Part shown: positions 54,236 through 64,000 of the stretch, in pieces
Layout: every line of letters begins with the position of its first letter
Numbering within the stretch: the first letter of the stretch is position 1
From: Sabellastarte sp. h YS-2021
Lineage: Eukaryota; Annelida; Polychaeta; Sabellida; Sabellidae
NCBI GenBank assembly: GCA_964017235.1
Contig: OZ024933.1
Span: 63,904,255 to 63,968,254, forward strand
DNA length: 64,000 bases
Direction: 5' to 3'
Notes under the pieces: generated by a model
Database searches by the model: none
What the model was told of the DNA's origin: nothing
Seen by the model: only the letters and a program-made list of their open reading frames with translations
Program-made: the position numbers and the translations under genes

Positions 54236-55682
54236 ATTAAAATTCATGAAATCATGCACTAAATCACTTATAACTTCAAAAGTGTTGCATTTACAGCATT
54301 TTGTGAAAATATGTTGTTCAGCTACTTTTTTCATAGCTACAATATGGTAAGTTGGGTGTCTGTCTCAATAGCTAAGTGAGTAATAGCTACTTTTGGGCTT
54401 TTCAGTAACTTCCATTATGAGTAAAATCACTTGTAACTTAAAAACTATTGCATTTAGAGAATTTCGTATAAATATGTTATTCAGCTACTTTTGGGCCAGC
54501 TATAACATAGTAAAATTTCAGACCTGTAGCTCATGGCATAGCTGAGTAATAGCTACTTTTAGGTTATCACTGTTGAGTAAATCACTTAAAACTTGAAAAG
54601 TGTTGCATTTAGAGCATTTTGTTAAAATATGTTATTCAGCTACTTTTTTCATAGCTACAATATGGTGAGTAAGTTGGGTGTCTGTCTCAATAGCTAAGTG
54701 AGTAATAGCTACTTTTGGGCTTTTCAGTAACTTCCATCATGAGTAAAATCACTTGTAACTTAAAAACTATTGCATTTAGAGAATTTCGTATAAATATGTT
54801 ATTCAGCTACTTTTGGGCCAGCTATAACATAGTAAAATTTCAGACCTGTAGCTCATGGCATAGCTGAGTAATAGCTACTTTTAGGTTATCACTGTTGAGT
54901 AAATCACTTATAACTTGAAAACTATTGCATTTAGAGTATTTTGTTTCAATATGTTATTCACCTATTTTGGGGTCAGCTATAACATAGTGAAGTTTCAGAC
55001 CTCTGGCTCATTTCATAGCTGAGTAATAGCTACTTTGAAGTTCTCACTGTTGAGTAAATCAGTTATAATTGGAAAACTATTGCATTTACAGAAATTTGTG
55101 CAAATATGTTATTCAGCTACTTTTGGGTCAGCTATAACATAGTGAAATTATAGACCTACAGCTCATGGCACAACTGAGCAATAGCTATTCTCAGGTACTG
55201 ACTGTTGAGTAAATCAGCTATAACTTGAAAAATATTGCATTTGGAGTATTTTGTTAAAATATATTGTTCACCTACTTTTGGGTCAGCTATAACATAGTGA
55301 AATTACAGACCTATAGCTCATGGCATAGCGGAGCAATAGCTATTTTCAGGTTCTCACTATTGAGTAAATCAGTTGTAGCTTGAAAACTATTGCATTTACA
55401 GTAGTTTGCTTAAATATGTTGTTCACCTACTTTTGGGTTAGCTATAACATAGTAAAATTTCAGACATGTAGCTCATTGCATAGCTGAGTAATAGTTCCTT
55501 TGAGGTTCTCACTGTTGAGTAAATCAGTTGTAACTTGAAAACTATTACATTTAGAGTAATTTGTTAAATATGTTATTCACAGAATTTTTGGTCAGCTATA
55601 ACATAGTGAAATTGCAGACCTCTATGTCATGGCATAGCTGAGCAATAGCTACTTTCAGGTTCTCACTGTTGAGTAAATCATT
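54236..55682. repeat. Sat-C/Sat-B array
   Basis: Sat-C monomers with CATGAAATCATGCACTAAAT, then Sat-B monomers. The monomer at about 55260-55440 (GCGGAGCAATAGCTATTTTC) is the closest relative of the one broken by DIRS A and serves as the unoccupied-site comparison. The array ends at CATTGTATCCACTGG. Confidence 0.92.
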
Positions 55683-56329
55683 GTATCCACTGGATAGCCG
55701 CAGTGTGTAGAGAGAGATTTCACCATTACTGCTCTGATGAAAAAAAATATTATAGCTAGCTTTCTTAAGTTTGCAGTATATATTAATAACCATAAAATGT
55801 TGTCTGGGAATATTTTTGGCCTCATTTTGAGAAACAAGATGGCCGCCACATGTGTTTTTTGTCAGTCATGAAAAGTGCTTATATCTCCCTTATTATTGAT
55901 CCTAGAGGTTTGGGATGATAAACCAACCTGTAGGAAATCATGGGGTGGGAATCTTTTGGTGTGGTCAGATTTGACCTTCAATGACCCCTCCTTCAAGGTC
56001 AAACAAGGATAGCCAAACTTAAAAGTGCTTATAACTCGCTTATTATTGGTCCCAGAGGTTTGGGATGGTAAACAGACAGGAAATCATGGGCTGTGAATCT
56101 GTTGATATGGTCCAATTTGACCTTGGAACCCTCCTTCAAGGTCAAATGAGGATAGTGAAAATTGAAAGTGCCTACAACTCGCTTATTATTGGTGACAGAG
56201 ATTTGGGATGGTAAACCATCCCATAGGAAATCATTGGCTCGGAATCTTTTGGTATGGTCAGATTTGACCTTTGGACCCCTCCTTCAAGGTCAAATGAGGA
56301 CAGCCAAGCTTAAAAGTGCTTATAGCTCA
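55683..56329. repeat. Unassigned 180 bp, then Sat-E units
   Basis: 55683-55860 contains GTGTAGAGAGAGATTT and AACAAGATGGCCGCCACA and is not recognised. 55861-56329 has about 3.3 Sat-E units (GTGCTTATAACTCGCTTATT, CCTTCAAGGTCAAA) that stop at the hairpin heading the module at 56330. Confidence 0.8.
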
Positions 56330-56739
56330 TTAAGCGTCCCGCAAGGGATGCTTGTTTGTGTATGGGAGAGCTTCCGGCTCCGCCGGCTCCGCCGGCTCCG
56401 CATTTTGTTTTCCTTATAACTCTGTAACCGTTAGGCGGATTCTTTTCAAATTTGGCAGGTTTAGGCAGTAGCCCTGGGGAATTTTTTTGAATATGCTGCA
56501 GTGACATTTCAACCAATCAGAGAGGTCACATGACCAAAAATGTCTTTTTTCGATGGGGAAGCTTGTCCGGATGATAACTTGAAAGGAATTTTATCAATTC
56601 ACCTGAAACTTGGCAAATACATTCATTCTATTAAAATCTGGAAATCATTAGATTTTGGCATTGATTGGTCAAGAAATGGCCGAGTAATTAATGATTAATT
56701 AATCATTACGAATTTTCCAAATAAGGAAAACACAAAAAT

Positions 56740-58185
56740 GCTTATATCTCGAAAACCGTGCTAGATAGAGCGATTTCGACGAAATTTTTGACCCAGAGGG
56801 TATCTGTGCGGAGTAGTCTTCCCAATTTTCAAAAAATTTTTGTCTCGCCCAAAATGGGGGCCATTTTGAATTTTCGAAATTTTCGCAAAAATTGCAAAAC
56901 ACAAAAATGCTTATATCTCGAAAACCGTGCTAGATAGAGCAATTTCGAAAAAATTTTTGACCCGCAGGATATCTCTGTGGAGTACTTTTCCCAATTTTCA
57001 AAAAATTTTTGTCTCGCCAAAAAATGGCGGCCATTTTGAATTTTCGAATTTTTCGCAAAAATTGCAAAACATAAAAATGGTTATATCTCGAAAACCCTGC
57101 TAGATAGAGCGATTTCGACGAAATTTTTGACCCACAGGGTATATCTGCAGGGTAGCCATGCCAATTTTCAAAAAAATTTTATCTCGCCAAAAATGGCGGC
57201 CATTTTGAATTTTCGAATTTTTCGCAAAAATTGCAAAACATAAAAATGCTTATATCTCAAAAACCCTGCTAGATAGAGCGATTTCGACGAAATTTTTGAC
57301 CCGCAGGGTATCTCTGCAGAGTAGCCATGCCAATTTTCAAACAAAAAATTTCTTGCAAAAAATGGCGGCCATTTTGAATTTTCGAATTTTTCGCAAAATT
57401 GCAAAACACAAAAATGCTTATATCTCGAAAACCGTGCTAGATAGAGCGATTTCGACGAAATTTTTGACCCACAGGGTATCTCTGCAGAGTAGCTATGCCA
57501 ATTTTCAAAAAAATTTTATCTTGCCAAAAATGGCGGCCATTTTGAATTTTCAAATTTTTCGCAAAAATTGCAAAACATAAAAATGGTTATATCTCGAAAA
57601 CCCTGCTAGATAGAGCGATTTCGACGAAATTTTTGACCCACAGTGTATATCTGCAGAGTAGCCATGCCAATTTTCAAAAAAAATTTTGTCTCGCCAAAAA
57701 TGGCGGCCATTTTGAATTTTCGAATTTTTCGCAAAAATTGCAAAACATAAAAATGCTTATATCTCAAAAACCCTGCTAGATAGAGCGATTTCGATGAAAT
57801 TTTTGACCCACAGGGTATCTCTGCAGAGTAGCCATGCCAATTTTCAAACAAAAATTTCTCGCAAAAAATGGCGGCCATTTTGAATTTTCAAATTTTTCGC
57901 AAAATTGCAAAACACAAAAATGCTTATATCTCGTAAACCGTGCTAGATAGAGCGATTTCGACGAAATTTTTGACCCACAGGGTATCTCTGCAGAGTAGCC
58001 ATGCCAATTTTCAAAAAAATTTTATCTTGCCAAAAATGGCGGCCATTTTGAATTTTCGAATTTTTGCGCAAAAATTGCAAAACACAAAAATACTTATATT
58101 TCGAAAACCGTGCTACATAGAGCGATTTCGACGAAATTTTTTATCTTCAGGGTATCTCTGCAGAGCAGCTATCCCAAAGAGCTTT
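56740..58185. repeat. Sat-D array (right module)
   Basis: About 8.5 units of roughly 169 bp (CTTATATCTCGAAAACCGTG, AAATGGCGGCCATTTTGAAT). It ends CTATCCCAAAGAGCTTTCAC at the switch to Sat-A, the same junction as at 11896-11912, 15918-15934 and 19938-19954. Confidence 0.92.
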
Positions 58186-60970
58186 CACTTGGTGAAGTTT
58201 CAGACCCATAGCTAATTGCTCACCTACTCAAAAAGAGTAAATGCGAATTACCTCTAAAAGTATTGCAGATAGCCAATTTTTCTCAAATAACTCATTCACC
58301 TACTTTTGGGAGAGCTTTCACATGGTGAAGTTTCAGACCCATAGCTAATTATTTACCTACTCAAAATGAGTAAATGCTAATTATCTGTAAAAGTATTGCG
58401 GATACCCAATTTTTATCAAATAACTCATTCATCTACTTGTGGGAGAGCTTTCACATGGTGAAGTTTCACACCCATAGCTAATTACTCACCTACTCAAAAT
58501 GAGTAAATGCGAATTATCTCTAAAAGTATTGCAGATAGCCAATTTTTCTCAAATAACTCATTCACCTACTTTTGGGAGAGCTTTCACTTGGTGAAGTTTC
58601 AGACCCATAGCTAATTACTCGCCTACTCAAAATGAGTAAATGCGAATTATTTCTAAAAGTATTGCAGATAGCCAATTTTTCTCAAATAACTCATTCACCT
58701 ACTTTTGGGAGAGCTTTCACTTGGTGAAGTTTCAGACCCATAGCTAATTATTTACCTACTCAAAATGAGTAAATGCTAATTATCTGTAAAAGTATTGCGG
58801 ATACCCAATTTTTATCAAATAACTCATTCATCTACTTGTGGGAGAGCTTTCACATGGTGAAGTTTCAGACCCATAGCTAATTACTCACCTACTCAAAATG
58901 AGTAAATGCGAATTATCTCTAAAAGTATTGCAGATAGCCAATTTTTCTCAAATAACTCATTCACCTACTTTTGGGAGAGCTTTCACTTGGTGAAGTTTCA
59001 GACCCATAGCTAATTACTCACCTACTCAAAATGAGTAAATGCGAATTATCTCATAAAGTATTGCAGATAGCCAATTTTTCTCAAATAACTCATTCACCTA
59101 CCTTTGGGAGAGCTTTCACTCTGTGAAGTTTCAGACCCATAGCTAATTACTCACCTACTGAAAATGAGTAAATGCGAATTATCTCTAAAAGTATTGCAGA
59201 TAGCCAATTTTTCTGAAATAACTCATTCACCTACTTTTGGAAGAGCTTTCACACGGTGAAGTTTCAGACCCATAGCCAATTATTCACCTACTCAAAATGA
59301 GTAAATGCGAATTATTTCTAAAAGTATTGCAGATAGCCAATTTTTCTCAAATAACTCATTCACCTACTTTTGGGAGAGCTTTCACATGGTGAAGTTTCAG
59401 ACCCATAGCTAATTATTTACCTACTCAAAATGAGTAAATGCTAATTATCTGTAAAAGTATTGCGGATACCCAATTTTTATCAAATAACTCATTCATCTAC
59501 TTGTGGGAGAGCTTTCACATGGTGAAGTTTCACACCCATAGCTAATTACTCACCTACTCAAAATGAGTAAATGCGAATTATCTCTAAAAGTATTGCAGAT
59601 AGCCAATTTTTCTCAAATAACTCATTCACCTACTTTTGGGAGAGCTTTCACTTGGTGAAGTTTCAGACCCATAGCTAATTACTCGCCTACTCAAAATGAG
59701 TAAATGCGAATTATCTCTAAAAGTATTGCAGATAGCCAATTTTTCTCAAATAACTCATTCACCTACTTTTGGGAGAGCTTTCACTTGGTGAAGTTTCAGA
59801 CCCATAGCTAATTACTCACCTACTCAAAATGAGTAAATGCGAATTATTTATAAAAGTATTGCAGATAGCCAATTTTTCTCAAATAACTCATTCACCTACT
59901 TTTGGGAGAGCTTTCACTTGGTGAAGTTTCAGACCCATAGCTAATTATTTACCTACTCAAAATGAGTAAATGCTAATTATCTGTAAAAGTATTGCGGATA
60001 CCCAATTTTTATCAAATAACTCATTCATCTACTTGTGGGAGAGCTTTCACATGGTGAAGTTTCACACCCATAGCTAATTACTCACCTACTCAAAATGAGT
60101 AAATGCGAATTATCTCTAAAAGTATTGCAGATAGCCAATTTTTCTCAAATAACTCATTCACCTACTTTTGGGAGAGCTTTCACTTGGTGAAGTTTCAGAC
60201 CCATAGCTAATTACTCACCTACTCAAAATGAGTAAATGCGAATTATCTCATAAAGTATTGCAGATAGCCAATTTTTGTCAAATTAATCATTCACCTACTT
60301 TTGGGAGAGCTTTCACTTGGTGAAGTTTCAGACCCATAGCTAATTACTCACCTACTCAAAATGAATAAATGCGAATTATCTCTAAAAGTATTGCAGATAG
60401 CCAATTTTTCTCAAATAACTCATTCACCTACTTTTGGGAGAGCTTTCACTTGGTGAAGTTTCAGACCCATAGCTAATTATTCACCTACTCAAAATGAGTA
60501 AATGTGAATTATCTCTAAAAGTATTGCAGATAGCCAATTTTTCTCAAATAACTCATTCACCTACTTTTGGGAGAGCTTTCACTCTGTGAAGTTTCAGACC
60601 CATAGCTATTTATTCACCTACTCAAAATGAGTAAATGCTAATTATCTGTAAAAGTATTGCGGATACCCAATTTTTATCAAATACTCATTCATCTACTTGT
60701 GGGAGAGCTTTCACATGGTGAAGTTTCAGACCCATAGCTAATTACTCACCTACTCAAAATGAGTAAATGCGAATTATCTGTAAAAGTATTGCAGATAGCC
60801 AATTTTTCTCAAATAACTCATTCACCTACTTTTGGGAGAGCTTTCACTTGGTGAAGTTTCAGACCCATAGATAATTATTCACCTACTCAAAATGAGTAAA
60901 TGTGAATTATCTCTTAATAGTATTGCAGATAGCCAATTTTTCTCAAATAACTCATTCACCTACTTTTGGA
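58186..60970. repeat. Sat-A array (right module)
   Basis: About 21 monomers of roughly 133 bp. A diverged monomer with TTATTTACCTACTC or TTATTCACCTACTC, TATTGCGGATACCC and TCATCTACTTGTGGG recurs near 58350, 58745, 59410, 59945 and 60605, at intervals of three to five monomers. The variants CCCCTACT and TTGTTCTTAGCC of the left array are absent, so the two arrays were homogenised separately. Confidence 0.95.
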
Positions 60971-61379
60971 AGACCTTTCACACACGAAAATGAAAAATTG
61001 TGAATATCTCGGAAAAGCTATTTCTTCTGGTTTAATGCTCGGTGGGAGATACACACCACGGCAGTGGTCTTGACAAAAATTTTTGTCTCCCCAAAAATGG
61101 TGGTCATTTTGAATTTTCAAAGTTTTTGCAAAACACAAAAATGCTTATATCTCGAAAACTGTGCTATATGGAGCGAACTCAACAAAATTTTGGACCTGCT
61201 GGGTATCTCTGCAGAGTAGCCATGCCAATTTTCAAAATATTTTTGTCTCGCCAACATTTTTAATTTTTTTATTTTTTGCAAAACACAAAAATGCTTATAT
61301 CGTGAAAACCGTGCTAGATAGAGCAGACTGCGCTGACTTTGGTTGCCACAACAGTATAAGGCTAGAAACGAAGCATTTT
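60971..61379. repeat. Junction segment (right copy)
   Basis: Matches 20757-21160 with small differences, including CACCACGGCAGTGGTCTTG. It ends GCTAGAAACGAAGCATTTT, after which this copy runs into a Helentron-like end and the left copy into repeat R. Confidence 0.85.
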
Positions 61380-61871
61380 CTTAATACTTTAGCACTCACC
61401 TTTATATCCTTTTCGGGGCGCTTTGTTTTTGCTATGCAAAAACATTATCTTTTTTTTTTGCGAGCGATCCTCTAGTTTATAATTGGTCCTAGAGGTTTGG
61501 AATGGTAAACCATAGGAAATCATGGGCTGGGAATGTATTTGTGTGGTTAGATTTGACCTTGGACCCCTTCTTCAAGGTCGAACGAGGATATTGCATTTGT
61601 AGTATTTCTTTAAATATGTTTTAACCTATTTTTTACACTTAAACAATTACCTTGTTATTTTCCTTCATAATACCATTTACAGGGCACAACTTTTTTATCC
61701 TTTTCTTCTGTCAGCTTCGGAATTTCTTTCGAACTTGCTGTTCAGTTACCATTTACTGTATTTCTGTACAGCCCTTTTCCTGATAATTATTCTGTCCTCT
61801 AATCACCTTCACAAATCAAAAACACTCAGTCAGCTGACACAGTGCCCGTTCACGGGCACTCTCCTCTTGTT
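61380..61871 (-). mobile_element. Short non-autonomous Helentron-like element
   Basis: One end (61380, TTAATACTTTAGCACTCACC) equals the 3' end of the Helentron remnant at 33711. The other end (61871, after CTCTCCTCTTGTT) equals the 5' end at 33710, with the hairpin GTGCCCGT-TC-ACGGGCAC at 61842-61859 and GTCAGCTGAC at 61829-61838. The inside holds less than one Sat-E unit. Having both ends of the autonomous relic and no coding sequence fits a deletion derivative. It abuts the 5' leader of DIRS B3. Confidence 0.78.
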
Positions 61872-64000
61872 ATATATCATAGATTATTCTGTAAAATTTC
61901 CATTTTGACAGGATAAGTATATTTCTTATTTTCGCATGTTTTGAGTTTTCCTCGGTTCAGGCTTTACATCTACGTCTTTTATTGCGTTTAAAATGTCCAC
62001 CCATCAAACGAATAAAGACAAACCAAGAGCTAGAAAATGCCGTCATTTTTGTTTTTCTTTTGATATACACAACTATTGCCCTACCTGTAGGGAATCTGGC
62101 AAGGGTGATGACCCCTGTGTCTCTTTTGAAGCGCCCTGTGATATCTCTGCATCTTTCTCAGATGAACAAATTAATAAAATTCAACACAGGAAACGCTATA
62201 TAAAGAAACAAAAGGCGGACGCTTCAGGGACAAAAGATGATGAACTTGATCTTTTGGGTGAGGGCGACGGGGATTCTTTCACTGGTTCCAATGCAGACCT
62301 TGAGAGTGCTGCAGACAATTTATTTACCTCACCCCCACGTCCTCAGCCCCTACCCTTCAGTTCATTGTCTCTCAAAACTCCAGCCAAAACTGTCCCACCC
62401 ACCCCAGGTACTGCCTTATAGCACAAAATTGAAACAAATCTAGAAAAATCCCTGGGTAATTCACTTCCATTTACAGCAGCAAATGGGTTCCTTTCAGGCT
62501 TCAATGTTAGAAGCTTTCCAGTCTCTCCGAGACGAACTAACTTCTAAAAAGCAAGTGAAGGTGGATCAGACCTGGGCTTCTAAGCCTGGAACCTCTTAAG
62601 CTGCTGTAAATCTGGACCTACCCCCTCCGAGACAACCTCGGACCACCTCAAATGTTGAACAAATGGAAGTGGACTATAACCCTGCACTTCCACCTCACCT
62701 CCGTGCTGATCATCATTTGGCATCGGATCAACCTAGTCCAACCGAGGAGCCTTCCAAGAAGGCTTCGGTTAGACCTAAAACACACTCTCTCACAGTAGGC
62801 ATGAGGTTGAACCCTGGTCTGCCTCGGATCAATTCAATGATGAGTCCGATGAACCTTGGATTGCATCTTCTAAATCCAAAAAACATGCTGACAAGAGTAA
62901 GCATAAGGTGAGGTCCAGATACGTGTCATCTTCCTCGGAGGAGGATCAGTCCTCTGTAGCCAGACACAGGCCTCAGGCCTCTGATCAAGACCAACCTCAA
63001 CATGATCCAGACCCCCGTTATTATAGGGAAGTAGCTCTGTCTGACATTCCCTCCCAGTATGCTGAAGAGGTGGACACTTTTAGGCGCATTCTTTCCCTCC
63101 CTGGCCCCAGGGAGTCTATGCCTAGGTCCTCAACTTTGAACATGATTTTCAGGCTGCTAATTTACCTGAGGGTAAATATATCAAACCTCCTTCCACTACA
63201 AAGAGGTACAAGGTGGGACAGCCCTGTTATCAGGAGAAATTTCAGGAGTTGAATACAGATTTTGCAAAGATCTGTATTACTCCTAAACCCCCTGGGGCTC
63301 CTATGGGCAAGGTTCACCAAGCTAGACAAAATATCTCCACGCTCAACTTTACTGCTGCCTTTGCCAAGACTTCATCTTCTTGCAATGCTTCTCTTGAAAA
63401 ATGTCAACATAGCATTAAGTCAACCTTCAAGAAGGTTAAGACTCAGATCCAGAAAGGTGCCAATCCTGAGAAAGCAGCAAAGTGCGGATATGAACAAGCC
63501 TGTGAGTACTTTGATTTTTGGAATAAGACCGTTCTTATCCAACACAGGGCTCTCACATGCCTCAGCAAATCCCTAGCCCATATACTCCAGAGGGAACTAT
63601 ATTCTATGGGTAACACTAGCTTGGTTAGGCGCGAAGAACGCCAAGAACTCAGGAACTCGTCCTTTTGGGACCCCTCCTTGTTCCAGTCTCAACTTGTGAA
63701 GGAAGGTGAAGACTTCCTCCTCAAAAAAGGCACCTCTAAAGAGTCTCAGGGTTTCGGACCCTATAAGCCCTTTCGTGGTCCCCACAATAAGAAAAGAGGC
63801 TCCTACAGGAAACGCCCCTATGGGGGCAACTCCTCAAAGCAGTAACCAATCGTTTTCCTCAGGTAGGGGGAAACCGAACTTCAGAGGCTCCAGGGGTCGT
63901 TTTCGACCACACCACAGGGGGCGAGGGTGTGGAAACCCCTCTCCCCAATGACTCCTTAAAAGCCTCCCTCAGTCCACCAGTAGGAGGTCGCCTCCATTCT
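61872..64000 (+). mobile_element. DIRS-type retrotransposon, copy B3 (5'-truncated, leaves window)
   Basis: Homology to B2 begins in the 5' leader (ATAGATTATTCTG, compare 46151), directly after the Helentron-like element; the left terminal repeat is missing. Gag follows, and the sequence reaches the start of the RT region (CCACCAGTAGGAGGTCGCCT) at the window end. Confidence 0.9.
61993..63845 (+). pseudogene. gag: Gag of DIRS B3
   Basis: The ATG at 61993 is in frame with the Cys/His module at residues 16-52: C16, H18, H26, C29, C32, C42 and C49, with the eighth ligand replaced by Ser52. This frame stops at 62419. Later parts lie in 62908-63252 (SDIPSQYAEEVDTFRRIL) and 63213-63845 (QKGANPEKAAKCGYEQACEY, ending in the basic tail RGSYRKRPYGGNSSKQ). 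At least two frameshifts and an internal deletion near 63150 relative to B2 are visible. It is non-functional as it stands. Confidence 0.85.

Larger units (their letters stand above)
56330..61379. repeat. Composite hairpin/Sat-D/Sat-A module (right copy)
   Basis: Same order as 18601-21160: hairpin at 56332-56353 (one arm mismatch), unique 400 bp with the core at about 56414, Sat-D, Sat-A, then the junction segment ending GAAGCATTTT at 61379. Both outer boundaries are abrupt against unrelated DNA, so it behaves like a mobile or duplicated unit with expandable internal repeats. It is longer than the left copy (5.05 kb against 2.56 kb) because the repeat counts differ. Confidence 0.82.

Overview
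This window is non-genic eukaryotic DNA made of satellite arrays and transposable elements. I see no host gene, rRNA, functional tRNA gene or CRISPR array. A marine invertebrate, most likely a mollusc (bivalve or gastropod), fits best. The evidence is DIRS-type tyrosine-recombinase retrotransposons, a Helentron with a fused endonuclease, and tRNA-derived SINEs whose 3' end reads GACGTTAAACCCC plus AATA repeats. The host assignment is an inference.

Layout. 1-9747: Sat-A array (about 133-bp monomers) with a 12-monomer higher-order repeat of about 1.58 kb. 9748-20756: three tandem, nearly identical copies of a 4.02-kb compound unit (813 bp of unique DNA, a hairpin-headed segment, 169-bp Sat-D repeats, then Sat-A). 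20757-21160: a junction segment that recurs at 60971-61379. 21161-25895: a dispersed repeat, then a Sat-B array (about 155 bp). 25896-32271: DIRS element A, nearly complete, inserted into Sat-B; it has inverted terminal repeats, gag, RT/RNase H/methyltransferase-like and tyrosine recombinase frames, and an internal complementary region. 32272-33430: Sat-B, then Sat-E (about 146 bp). 33431-34835: Helentron-like ends and a minus-strand remnant of a helicase-endonuclease gene. 34836-36389: degenerate repeats. 36390-40184: DIRS B1, an old relic. 40500-41400: 187-bp repeats. 41460-42060: another DIRS relic. 42061-43533: two hairpin-headed tandem families (146 and 157 bp). 43534-45924: mixed Sat-A/B/C. 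45925-52217: DIRS B2, broken by stops and frameshifts and carrying three SINEs. 52218-56329: Sat-E/Sat-B, a solo DIRS terminus and a dispersed repeat. 56330-61379: a second copy of the compound module (hairpin, Sat-D, Sat-A, junction). 61380-61871: a short Helentron-like non-autonomous element. 61872-64000: DIRS B3, gag only, running off the window.

Two observations stand out. First, tandem families of different period share one core (about TTATAWCTYGAAAACYRTTG followed by TAGAG), and four of them sit just downstream of a short perfect or near-perfect palindrome. This suggests one superfamily of hairpin-headed rolling-circle-type elements that seeded the satellites. Second, two divergent DIRS families keep an identically spaced eight-ligand Cys/His motif at the Gag N-terminus. 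Copy identities, exact periods and family names were read by eye and have not been computed.
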